26,825 nucleotides of DNA from Amoebophrya sp. AT5.2. Its lineage: Eukaryota; Sar; Dinophyceae; Syndiniales; Amoebophryaceae. The translations under genes were made by a program, and so were the position numbers. The stretch spans positions 1-26,825 of the forward strand of contig RXOD01004177.1 of the NCBI GenBank assembly GCA_005223375.1, in the 5' to 3' direction. This document shows, piece by piece, positions 10,686 to 19,696 of this stretch (position 1 is its first letter; every line of letters begins with the position of its first letter). Below the pieces are notes generated by a model. The model saw nothing but the letters and a program-made list of their open reading frames with translations, was not told the DNA's origin and did not search any database.

Positions 10686-12960
10686 ATGGCCTCCCACGAC
10701 GAAGACGCCCTCCCCGACTTCGAGGAGGACCAACAGTTTGGCGAAGCCAACGGAAACACGACGGAGGCCAAGAAGGGTATCATCCGATTGCGGGAGATTA
10801 ATACATTTCGGCGAATACGTACACGCATACGAACAGCTCGATAATAGAGGTGTGCTTCCGCTTGCTGCGCCTTCGCATGCCGTGGCTGGCTGGTCATGGT
10901 AGTCACACATGGAAAAACTCCACTCGGCACCGCGGCGCCAGCCCTGCGACATCAGGCATGCAACCAACACAGGATCATTATCTCCTCCTTTTGTCATCTA
11001 CTTACACGAAAGACAACCTGCATATCGTCGGGGCCGGAGTTACGACCACAACCACAATGTGGTTGTACAAAAAAAATGCCGTTACGATCGTTCTACAGGT
11101 AACTACATCGGTATCCATGCGAGCGGTTTTCGTGACTTCCTCCTGAAGGCCGAGTTGCAGCGCGCGGTGGTCGACTGCGGTTTCGAACATCCCTCCGAGG
11201 TGCAGCATGAGTGCATCCCCCAGGCAGTCTTGGGTAAAAACTTAGCAGCTTCTTTTAGGCTTCCTTGGCGCGGTTTTTTTTAGTCCAACGAACTTGGTGG
11301 CGATTCGGACATTCGAATTTGAATTCTCTGGCGAAGGCGAAATTAGACATCGTAGTTACAAGAAGATCATTCAACGTGCACCACCCTCACTCAGGTACCG
11401 ACGTGCTGTGCCAGGCTAAGTCTGGTATGGGAAAGACCGCGGTCTTTGTGCTGTCGACCCTGCAGAGCCTCGAGGAGGGGCAGGTTCCCGTCGAGGAGGG
11501 CAAGGAAGAGAAGAGGAATAAGCTCCAGGTGCTCGTCCTTTGCCACGCGCGAGAACTCGCCTACCAGATCAAGAAGGAATACGATCGGTACTAAAGTTCT
11601 TGTTCACTGTAGGTGAAGCGAATGAGGGGGGCGACACCGAGACCGACAAGCGCTCCTGTAGCCATATCAAAGCATCAAAATTCGCACACGTACAACAGGT
11701 TTGCCAAGTACTTCCAATGGTGCAAGGTGTCAGTGGTGTACGGCGGAACTGCCATCACGGACGACCGGAAGATGCTCAAGGGAGACGACTCCCCGCACAT
11801 CATGATCGGCACCCCAGGTAATATATCAGTAGATTTGCATTCGCATGATCAGCGCAATAAATCTAATTTGCAGCCGCGGTTTCAAATAGTATTCCGAAAA
11901 AAACGACAGGTCGCGTGCTCGCGCTGCTGAAGGAGAAGTCCCTTTCCCTGGTGAACGTGAAACAGTTCATCCTGGACGAGTGCGACAAGTGTCTGGAGAA
12001 GGCTGACATGCGACAAGACGTGCAGAAAATCTTCATCCAGTGCCCGAAGAAGAAGCAGGGTAAACAAAAAATTTTTGCGTTCATGAGAACGTGTACCTGA
12101 TCAGCTGCGTCTTCCGTTGTCTGCAACATGATATATTTTCCGAAGATGGAGAAAGTCGAATGTGCCTCAAAATCTCCCAATCCCAAACTACGCAGTGATG
12201 ATGTTTTCGGCGACGATGACGAAGGAGATCCGGGAGGTTTGCAAGAAGTTCATGCAAGAACCGCACGAAATTCGCGTCGACGAGGAGTCGAAACTCACCC
12301 TGCACGGACTGCTCCAGTACTACGTGAAGCTGGATGAGTCCAAAAAGAACCGGAAGCTCAACGATCTCCTCGACGTGCTGCAGTTTAACCAGGTCATCAT
12401 CTTCGTCAAGTCCGTGCAGCGCGCCATCGCCCTTGACAAGCTCCTGCAAGAGTGCAGCTTTCCCTCCGTCGCGGTAATCTACAAGTCGGTTTTAGAAATC
12501 AAAATTAATTTTATTCAAGTTCGTCTGCCCAGACAAACTTAAACTGGCTCAGACCCGTCGCGGTCACTCGCAGTATCGAAGGCTCGATATATATCGAAAG
12601 CGCAAAAAAAAAAAAAATTTCTCCCAGGTCCACTCGGGTTTGAAGCAGGCGGAGCGCATTGAGCGGTACAAGTTGTTCAAGGAGTTCCAGAAGCGCATCA
12701 TGGTTGCCACTGACCTGTTCGGGCGGGGCATCGACATCGAGAAGGTGAACGTGGTGGTGAACTACGACATGCCCGCCGACTCGGATTCCTACCTGCACCG
12801 CGTCGGGCGCGCCGGCCGCTTCGGGACCAAGGGACTCGCGATCACGTTCTCTGCCGGGGACGAGGACAAGAAGGTCCTGGACGACGTGCAGAGCCGCTTC
12901 GAGGTCCAGATCACGGAGTGCCCGGACACGATCGACCCCCAGTCGTACCTCAACGCTTAA
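10686..12960 (+). CDS. DDX39B: UAP56/DDX39B/Sub2 DECD-box RNA helicase
   Basis: ATP-dependent RNA helicase of the spliceosome and the TREX export complex; it acts in prespliceosome assembly and in loading Aly/REF on mRNA in the nucleus. Seven exons: 10686-10776, 11099-11233, 11395-11587, 11699-11817, 11910-12059, 12196-12473 and 12628-12960, giving 432 residues against about 428 in animals. Motifs in order: [10 protein letters not shown] and the Q motif [15 protein letters not shown], motif I AKSGMGKT (residues 83-90), CHAREL, GTPGR, motif II DECD (202-205, the subfamily hallmark instead of DEAD), motif III SAT (234-236), [23 protein letters not shown] and motif [12 protein letters not shown] (about 380-389). 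All introns are GT-AG, and five of six acceptors are followed by G. Motif VI has HRVGRAGR where UAP56 usually has HRVARAGR. A charged insert, [10 protein letters not shown], lies between motifs I and Ia. THOC2, a direct TREX partner, lies about 5.5 kb upstream on the same strand. Confidence 0.96.
10777..11098 (+). other. UAP56 intron 1 (322 nt)
   Basis: The donor is G|GTATCA and the acceptor ACAG|GT. Splicing joins KK-G to [10 protein letters not shown]. Near its 3' end, at 11048-11066, is a perfect 9-base inverted repeat, ACAACCACA and TGTGGTTGT, around a single A. It could form an intronic hairpin, 32 bases before the exon. The other UAP56 introns are 11234-11394, 11588-11698, 11818-11909, 12060-12195 and 12474-12627. 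Confidence 0.75.
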
Positions 12961-13769
12961 ACGCGAAAAACCGATTTTAGGGCGGAAGCAGCTGCTCTAG
13001 TGCACTGGAGTCGGAGGGGGAGCAGGACCAGGAGTGGACTGCTCTATCTTTCTATGTTGGTTTTGTACACCAGCACGTCGCCGTGGGCTCCGCGACAACA
13101 TTGATTTCTATGTCAACGCTCGGTTTCTGTTGTCGACGGCAGCAACATCGCACTAAAGATTCGGCCCATCTCGATTCATTTTACCACTAGGACGCAGAAT
13201 CACCACAGGAACATGTTTTTCCATCACCGAAGAAATCTAAATTTCACAGCACAACGAACAGAAGCTTTTTGGTTGTTCAAAATTGTACTTGGCAGGGTAA
13301 GTCGATCTCAGGCGAGGATGACCTGCGCGGGGGGACGAGGGCGGCCGGCTTCCGAGAAGACAACCCTTCAACTGGCAACCCGCAGTGAAACCTCACCTGA
13401 GATCAATTTTTCTATACGAAACCTACAAAACGTTCACGGATTCACGGCGTCTTTGTTTGTTCACAGACACAACATTCTCGCCCATTACACGAATGGCAAA
13501 GAATCGTTCATCAGGTCGCTCATGAGACATTCATTTAGCGCTTGCTTCTGGATGGGAGGACACAGGAAGAAACCGTAGCATAAGATTGGATCAATGTCGG
13601 CATTGGACTTCACCTTGCTGCAGCATGGGAAAGGAAAAAGCGAGCGCGAAAATATGAAAGAAGGTCGGGCGGGGCCTGGGCGCGGTCCGGTCCGAGCACG
13701 GTGTGCAAGACCGTGCGTGGCCCCTTCATCTGTTCACTCCGGGTATTTCGCTCTCAGATCACTCTTCGA
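12961..13769. other. Intergenic, UAP56 to the snoRNA pair
   Basis: No protein gene is supported. Open frames at 13213-13578 and 13594-13950 have no family features, and the second runs into the RNA gene at 13770. The end of this stretch holds the strong hairpin described at 13671-13724. Confidence 0.5.
13671..13724 (+). other. Strong nested hairpin upstream of the snoRNA pair
   Basis: GGGGCC (13671-13676) pairs with GGCCCC (13719-13724). Inside, GCACGGT (13696-13702) pairs perfectly with ACCGTGC (13710-13716) around a 7-base loop. It could be part of another non-coding RNA in the same cluster. I could not fit H and ACA boxes to it. Confidence 0.35.
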
Positions 13770-13902
13770 GGCTCTACAGAGTCGCTACGTACGCTTTCTT
13801 CATGTGGGCGTAGCGCTAGTAGCGCCAAGATCAGATGGGCGTAATATTTTCTCCTCACGCCTCTTTCCCGTAGGCGTGTGGCGATTGCAACTCCCGACAA
13901 GT
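13770..13902 (+). ncRNA. Candidate box H/ACA snoRNA, copy A
   Basis: Two hairpins with the H/ACA layout. The 5' hairpin has an outer stem GGCTCTAC/GTAGCGCC (one mismatch), an internal loop AGAGT/CTA, and a 12-pair upper stem starting CGCTACG/CGTAGCG with one mismatch. One base later is the H box AGATCA (13828-13833, consensus ANANNA). The 3' hairpin has a lower stem TGGG/CCCG, an open pocket, and an upper stem CACGCC/GGCGTG extended by CC/GG past a mismatch. ACA follows at 13897-13899, with 15 bases between the extended upper stem and ACA, as the family requires. The RNA should end three bases after ACA. The role would be guiding pseudouridylation in the nucleolus or Cajal body; the target is not identified. 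Copy B, 230 bases downstream, shares the geometry. Confidence 0.7.
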
Positions 13903-13999
13903 AGCTTGGCACAAGCAATGTATTCGATTCATTTATTGCTCCTCGTGTAACATGCCGACGTCGCGATAATGATTGGCCTAGGTTGGATCTATGCGCAAA

Positions 14000-14134
14000 T
14001 GCCCTACAGAGTCGCTGTGGTTGCTCCCACGTGCGGCTGCAGCGCTAGTAGTGCAGAGATCAGATTGAAGTGCTTTTCTTTCGCATCATGGTCCTCACCA
14101 GTGGAACATGGTGTGATTACCGCTTCAGACACTA
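14000..14134 (+). ncRNA. Candidate box H/ACA snoRNA, copy B
   Basis: Same architecture as copy A. The 5' hairpin has an outer stem TGCCCTAC/GTAGTGCA (mismatch at the same position as in A), an identical internal loop AGAGT/CTA, and a 12-pair upper stem at 14013-14024 and 14033-14044 with an 8-base loop. The H box AGATCA lies at 14057-14062. The 3' hairpin has a lower stem TTGAAG/CTTCAG, a pocket of 12 and 8 bases, and an upper stem GCATCATG/CATGGTGT capped by TCC/GGA. ACA lies at 14129-14131, 14 bases after the upper stem. The 3' pocket differs from copy A, so the two would have different 3' guide targets. The 5' internal loop is small for a guide pocket. Confidence 0.75.
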
Positions 14135-14425
14135 CTTGGTGCTTGTTATGCAAGATCAGCTGATGTGCGCCTGAGCCTCGTGAGCCCGATCTGAAAACTT
14201 GTGCAAGGTGAAGATCGTTCTTCTGCATTCCTGACCGCGATCAAAGATCCCAATACGTGTTCCCGATCAGAGCTCCTCGGTTTACGCATGAATATCTTTG
14301 TGCAAACATTTCACGCTTACACCGCTTCACATCTCACTTAACTCCCCCTTATACTATCTTCTCAATTTTTACTTTCGCTTTCCAGGGAACCTAAAGGGTC
14401 GATTTAGGTCGAGAAACCAAAGAGA
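14135..14425. other. Intergenic, snoRNA pair to eL36
   Basis: No gene is recognised. A pyrimidine-rich stretch ending in CCAG leads into the eL36 5' UTR. Another AGATCA at 14153-14158 lacks convincing flanking hairpins. Confidence 0.45.
14363..14385 (+). promoter_or_regulatory. Possible spliced-leader acceptor for eL36
   Basis: A pyrimidine tract ends in TTTCCAG|GG, 40 bases before the eL36 ATG. It matches the AG|G form of this genome's cis acceptors. It could instead be the end of a 5' UTR intron. Confidence 0.4.
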
Positions 14426-15099
14426 ATGGCGCGTTCCGGAGTTGCAGCCGGCCGCGATCGCGGTCACATCACTACGGTGCGGACGATCAAGCAGCGCCCG
14501 TCGCAGATGAAGGGAAAGAAGAGCGCGAAGTATGAATTTTGGCCACGTTGTGATAGATTGTCGCTTTTATTCTGATTCATGGATTTGAGTTCGTTCTGAC
14601 GCAGGCAGGAGTTCGAGGTCAGTAAAGTGGTGTAGCAATTCTCAAGCACAAGTAAAGGCAGAGTTGCATGAGAGACCTGATACAGTTTCAGTAGACGGAC
14701 ACGAATTGAAAACCATCTAAACTTACTCGTCATTACAGGGTCGCTTTGATCCGCGAGGTCGTTCGGGAGACCGTCGGTTTCGCCCCGTATGAGCGCCGCA
14801 TCATGGAGCTGATCAAGATGGGATCTGCTTCCTCCCTGAAGCGTGCCCTCAAGTAAGATTTTCATCTTTTTGATTTTTGTTTGCTAGATCGAAGTTGGTT
14901 TTCACGATTCGTAGCGCACGACGGTGGTACGTGGATGTTGCGAGTGATTCGAGCTGCGGTTGGAAACTAATAAAAATATACGCCAAACTCTTTTCTTCCC
15001 AGGTACGCCAAGAAGCGCTTGGGAACGCACAAGCGTGGCAAGAAGAAGAGGGAGGAGATGACTGAGGCCATCACAGCCCAGAGGAAGAAGGGTCATTAA
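14426..15099 (+). CDS. RPL36: Large-subunit ribosomal protein eL36
   Basis: Component of the cytosolic 60S subunit. Three exons: 14426-14529, 14739-14852 and 15003-15099, giving 104 residues against 105 in human. The diagnostic block [46 protein letters not shown] matches eL36 ([15 protein letters not shown]... [23 protein letters not shown] in human). The first 34 residues are divergent but basic and contain the expected RGH. Both introns are GT-AG with acceptors ACAG|GG and CCAG|GT, and each splits a lysine codon after AA. No second copy is seen in the window. Confidence 0.97.
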
Positions 15100-15835
15100 G
15101 TGGTTCTTTTCCCGTCAAGACCGGAGGAGCGGTTTGGTTTCTCACCCATCAAGAAACGCATCACCGAATTTACGGACACTTTTCTTGAGGAGATGTGATT
15201 TTGGACTGCGATGATTGACACCTGAATCGAAACGAAGGGAAAACTACGTGGCGGAGACGCAGCCACATTTCTGCTGCCGTGTGGCGCGGTGCAGACGCAC
15301 TAGTGCCTTCGGAGAGCTGTGTTGTTCGCATTTGATGTCTCCGCTCCTTAAGCGGTGAGAATACCGCACCCGTGGGTGTCTATCGAGCTCTGCTCGTTCG
15401 GAATTTGGGGTTCCGACAACTAGCGCATGGCCTAGGTAAACGTAAACCGTTGCCGTTCGAGAATCACCTGGAGTGAGGACTGACTAGCTGACTCAGTACC
15501 ATGTTCCACCGAGGCCTTGCATATATAAGGTACGAAGCCCCCGCGCCCGCGCAGTTCCGGCACGCGATGTCGCTCGGCACACGTGGTCTAGCTGGCAGTT
15601 CGAAATTTATTATGTCGAGCTCGAGTGGATCTCCAATGAATGCGCAGTCTTCCGGGTTGAACCACTACATCTCGGTACCTTCGTGATCAGGTCTCTCCGG
15701 CCATTCATTTCGTGCTCACTACTTCAGGCGCGGCTTGCTTTGCTATTTGCACACTGAAGTTGCTTACGAGACGAATACACAGATAAGTGATTCAGAAAAC
15801 CACATCAGCATCAAACCATTTTCATTTTGCTCGCC
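15100..15835. other. Intergenic, eL36 to SURP gene
   Basis: No protein gene is supported; the 61-codon frame at 15501-15686 has no family features. The first part contains the cluster of inverted repeats annotated at 15250-15416. Confidence 0.5.
15250..15416. repeat. Cluster of inverted repeats / possible structured RNA
   Basis: Several perfect stems are packed together. GCGGAGAC (15251-15258) pairs with GTCTCCGC (15337-15344). GCCACA pairs with TGTGGC inside it, and GCACTAGTGC (15297-15306) is a perfect palindrome. CCGC and GCGG lie at 15341-15355, CGAGC and GCTCG at 15384-15396, and TCGGAA and TTCCGA at 15398-15416. Some stems compete. It could be a structured non-coding RNA or a structured 3' UTR; no known family is recognised. 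Confidence 0.4.
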
Positions 15836-18525
15836 ATGTTGAGACACACAGGACTAGGTGTAGATTATGGACCGAAGGTAAGCAGGCAACTCCAACTGTG
15901 GCTTCGACCTGTTCTGGCTTCCCGCCCTTATCCCGAGCTGTAGGACGAGTCGATACCAGGATGCGGAACAGTGGCTTGCGCAGCGGGGGCGGTGGCAGCG
16001 GTGCCCTGACTCAGGCGGCGTCGGGAGCAGTGCATGAGCCGGCGGCGGTTGACTACGTGCAGCCCGTTTTTTCCACGGCACCGCCTCTCCGCATGCCGTG
16101 GATACGCGCGAACGGAAAGAGCGAGCCTGTGTTCGACGTCGCGGACTACCTGCCGCCAGCCGACAGAGTAGTCCGCGACGTCAAACACAGGCTCACCCTA
16201 CCCGCCACCCGAATCCGCGCGAGGGGCGGTGACTCGCACATCCAGACGCCAGACGACCTGTGCGAGCACCTGACGATGGAACACGTCGCGGGCTTTGTTC
16301 TAAAGTACGGGGAGGCGGCCGAGATCCGACTTCGCATGGCCCCCGAGAGTTTAAAGAAGCTGCCGTTTCTGGAGCTTGAGCACCCGAAGCGAAAGTACTA
16401 CGAGTGGTTGAAAGCGACGAAGGCTACGGTGGAGGAACGTGCGCCGCACCTCCTACCAAAGGCCTGGAACCTGTGGAGGAAAGTACAGCCCTCCGAAAGC
16501 GTCATAAACGTCTATAAGCGCGTATACGATCGCGACCTGCACGCTAGCGGAAGTACCCTGTCGCCGCGACATGTGGATCATGGTGACAGGCGCGGCTCTG
16601 TCATGCCACGACGAATCGCAAATAAGCATCATCCGGGATCACCACCGCCCGACGACGGCGTTGATCTTGGCAGCGGTTCTTCGAAGCCAGTTGACACGGC
16701 TGTCGACGGCGGGGCCGATTTTTCCGCCAGAAAAAGGCGACGAGTGGCGGCGGGAGGCGATGCTGAGCTACCAAGTAAACATGAGAGTGACCCCGCGAGA
16801 ACGCGCAGAACGGCGAGCGAAAACGTAGATCCACACCAGGACAGTGCGGAGGATCTGTTCGGCGACATTTCTGACGACGAGGAGGACTGGCAGGCCGCGC
16901 AGCTGATTTGCGGCTGCGAGTTGAAGTCGAACATTGGCGAGGCCATCCAAGATATCGGCCACGGCTTACTAAAGAAGGACGTCGCATTCGCCGAAAAATG
17001 CCTCCGGATTCGGGATGATAGCTTTCCTTTTTTGGTCCGCGCAGCAACTTCTACGGGTCCCGCAACTCGAGCGCGGCGCGGTGCGAACCGAAGCAACTTC
17101 GACCGCACGGAGCCTCTCGCCGTGGCGTCCTCAGCGGAGAGCAGTGCTTCGACGGTGGATCCCCCGGAAAGGGTGTATTTTCTCCACGTCGTGAACACCG
17201 TGCTGCGGAAACTGCGGTCGCCCAGCTTCACGAGCAAGCCCGTGCCGCCGGACACAAACGAAGATGACAGCACTACGGACCAAACGCTGTCTCCCCTGGC
17301 GCAAATTTTCTTCGCCAAGGTGGGCCGGGCGCTAGCGGACGACGAGAGCGAGCGCATGGAGGAGGCGCGGAGAGAGGGGGAAGAGGAACGCAAGCGGGCG
17401 CGGCGAGAACGCGCGGCGGCGCTACTAGCGCAGGTGCGCAGGCAACCGCAAGGTGAGATCGCGAGCGTCGGGGGCGCCAGCACTGTGGACAAGACTGCTG
17501 AGGAGGCTTCCTCGTGCTCCTCGGACGGCGACGCTGCATTCAAACTGTTTCTGGCAGAAATCGAAGAGCAGAATGGAGAGCAAGAGGACTGGGGCGAGAC
17601 CACTGCCGCGAACAGCGATTTTGTTGAAGAGGGAACTGTTGCAGCTGGAGAAGGAGATGAGGGGATTGTCGTCTCCGAAAACCTGCTGCTCGTGTCAGAC
17701 AATTTGGTTGACGACGCGGACGATGGCGGAGGCTGTGCAGACCTCTCTCCGGTTGCGCCCATTATGCCGCGCCCAAACGACATGGGAAGTAATTCGGACG
17801 AGTTCGAATACCCAGAAGCTGCTGGAACAAGTGGAGTGACGGGTGGCGCCGGGGATAGTGCTCCTGGTCCACGCACCGACGCAGAGCCGCCGGCGGCGCC
17901 TCCCTTTTTCTCTTTCGACGACGAGGAGGCAGCTGAGCTCACAGGCCTCGTGGAGGGCGTCGAAGGCGTCGTCCTGCGAAAGAGTCCTAAATTCTCGCCG
18001 TTGCGTGTCGGCGCCCCGAGCCCGACCTCGCCGCCGGAATCAGGTCGGCGGAATTTGTTGCCGACCACAACGGAATCACCGCTTGTGGACGGGGACGCAC
18101 AGAGGGAACACAGCGGCACGGTGGTAGCAGGAGAAGTCGCAAACCCGTTCACCTTGTCAACCAGCGTCGTGGAAGATGTAGATGGGGCGTCGCCCGTGAG
18201 TGCGAACGAGGAGGATCTGGCGTCAGATCGCGGGCGCACTGGAAACGAGGGTAGCTGCAAGCAGGAGGGCACGTCACCAGGGCCGGTTGAAATAGTGCTG
18301 CCGGTCGTGCTGGCTGCCACGGGCAGTGAAGATGCTTCTTCGGCGCAGCCGCCGAGCTCTATTCTTGCGTCTAAGGCCAGGAAGCGGGATTCAGAAGCAG
18401 GAGAAGCAGTGGAGTTTGACTACAGCTCAGGATCAGAGAACGACGACGCGGACGATTTTCTAGCGAAGTTGGAGTCGGATTTCCTCCGGGACAAGGCCAA
18501 CGAGAGCGGGGGAAAAAGTGAATGA
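15836..18525 (+). CDS. SURP-domain splicing factor, SFSWAP-like
   Basis: Probable nuclear alternative-splicing regulator of the SWAP family. The model has two exons, 15836-15877 and 16015-18525, giving 850 residues. The intron has donor AAG|GTAAGC and acceptor CTCAG|GC. An alternative start is the ATG at 15961, in the same frame without splicing. LRMPWI and FDVADYL near residues 38-60 weakly resemble the conserved SWAP N-terminus. A SURP module follows at about 100-145: HVAGFVLKYGEAAEIRLRM, then FLELEHPKRKYYEWLKA. A second, degenerate SURP at about 320-352 (IGEAIQDIGHGLLKKDVAFAEKCL, then DSFPFL) appears split by a low-complexity insert before YFLHVVNTVL. The rest is acidic, serine-rich and disordered, with an E/R-rich helix near residue 450. 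I see no RS domain. The SURP assignment is fairly secure; the SFSWAP orthology is inference. Confidence 0.65.
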
Positions 18526-19106
18526 ACTCAGCGGACGCGCTTCTTAAGTACTTGCACATGCACCCATTTTCTGCAAAAGCGACAGAGTTTTGTGTTCTGC
18601 AGCGATGCGCTTGTGATCCGCGCACTCGCTGCTTGTGGTCAGATTGCGAATTATTTCTGGACAGCGTAAACGTAAAGCCGCTCTGTAGACAGATCCATCA
18701 TCGGCAGTTTCCGTGCTGCGTAGAAATGATATGTTTCAACAGACCCAGTTCTCTCCGCTCGTTGAGCAGGCGTTCCGTCCCGTAATGTTGATCCATGATC
18801 GCGTTCTTGTGGTCCTTGCAGATTTTAGTTCGTTGCGCGGGCGGGCCGCTCGCATAGAAAACAAAGCAGCTATGGTCGGTGGCATCACCGGGACGCGTCT
18901 TGCGAGGACAGATCGTTTTCGCCATCTTCTATCGCGATCCTGTTCATGACGCAGGAGCTTTTCCTCGGACAACTCTAATAGAGTCGACAGGGACCACTTG
19001 ATCCGTCACGACGGACATTCTAGCCCAGTAGAATCTTCTTGTAGTGCTCTACTTCTATAGCGACCAGTTTTACTTTTAGCACTTTCACCCCCAAGATCGG
19101 AAGAAG
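18526..19106. other. Intergenic, SURP gene to CSD gene
   Basis: No gene is recognised. Small open frames here are shadows without family features. The last 40 bases are pyrimidine-rich and end in CCCCCAAG, 11 bases before the CSD start, a possible trans-splice acceptor. Confidence 0.5.
19067..19095 (+). promoter_or_regulatory. Possible spliced-leader acceptor for CSD gene
   Basis: A T/C-rich tract ends in CCCCCAAG, 11 bases before the ATG. Inferred from position and composition only. Confidence 0.3.
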
Positions 19107-19696
19107 ATGTCGTGTGCGGGCGTGGTGAAGTTTTTCAACTTCAGCAAGGGGTACGGCTTCATTACGACGGACCGCGGCGACGTGTTCGTGCACGCGAACG
19201 ATGTTGCGGGCAACCCGCTGGTCGAGGGTGACGAAGTAATGTTCGACGAGGTCTTCGACGAGATGAAGCAGAAGATGCGCGCGGCCCAGGTACAGGGGGG
19301 AACGGGCTCAGCCTTCCAGCAGCAGAAGGGAGGAGGCTTCGGCAAGGGCGGAGGCGGCTTCGGTGGAAAGGGCAAGGGCAAGGGGTTCGGCAAAGACTTC
19401 GGCGGAGGCGGATTCGATGGTACCGATTGGGTGTATCTATGGAAAGAGATTGAGTGGAAAGATGTATTTATGGCAATTTCTACTCGTAGCGCAACTGCAA
19501 CGTACGAAGATGAACACGAAATTAATACAAAGCGTGAGTCAAACAATCGCTATCGCTCCCACCCTCACCAGGATACAATGACGGATTCTACGGAGGCGGC
19601 AAATTCGGCGGCGGCGGCGGCTTCGGAAAGAAGGGCGGATTTGATGACTTCGGTGGTGGCTTCGGCGGAAAGGGATACGGCGGCGGTATGTGGTGA
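19107..19696 (+). CDS. Cold-shock-domain protein with glycine-rich tail
   Basis: Small RNA-binding protein, probably an RNA chaperone or translation regulator. Exons 19107-19419 and 19572-19696 give 145 residues. The cold-shock domain occupies about residues 1-70, with RNP1 KGYGFI and RNP2 VFVHAN. The remainder is a glycine/phenylalanine/lysine-rich tail (GGGFGKGGGGFGGKGKGKGFGK). The intron (GTACCG to CCAG|GA) joins FD-G to YNDGFYGGGKFGGGGGFGKK in frame, so the tail continues. The stop TGA at 19694-19696 overlaps a good donor, TG|GTGAGTAAAG. If that donor were used with the AACAG|GA at about 19801, the end would change from W to WKIL before a stop. Similar CSD-plus-glycine proteins are common in dinoflagellates. 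Confidence 0.9.

Noticed and set aside
13594..13950. 118-codon + strand frame
   Set aside because: No family features, and it overlaps the H/ACA copy A, whose structure is better supported.
14153..14230. Third H/ACA RNA after copy B, using AGATCA at 14153
   Set aside because: I could not find a preceding hairpin and a following ACA with the spacing seen in copies A and B.
14545..14605. Possible intronic C/D snoRNA in eL36 intron 1 (GTGATAG and CTGA)
   Set aside because: The C box has two mismatches and no terminal stem is present.
15501..15686. 61-codon + strand frame before the SURP gene
   Set aside because: Short, no motif, no evidence of splicing to the SURP exons.
16629..18320. 563-codon antisense open frame opposite the SURP gene
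   Set aside because: Ser/Ala/Pro-rich shadow without motifs; the + strand carries the SURP modules.
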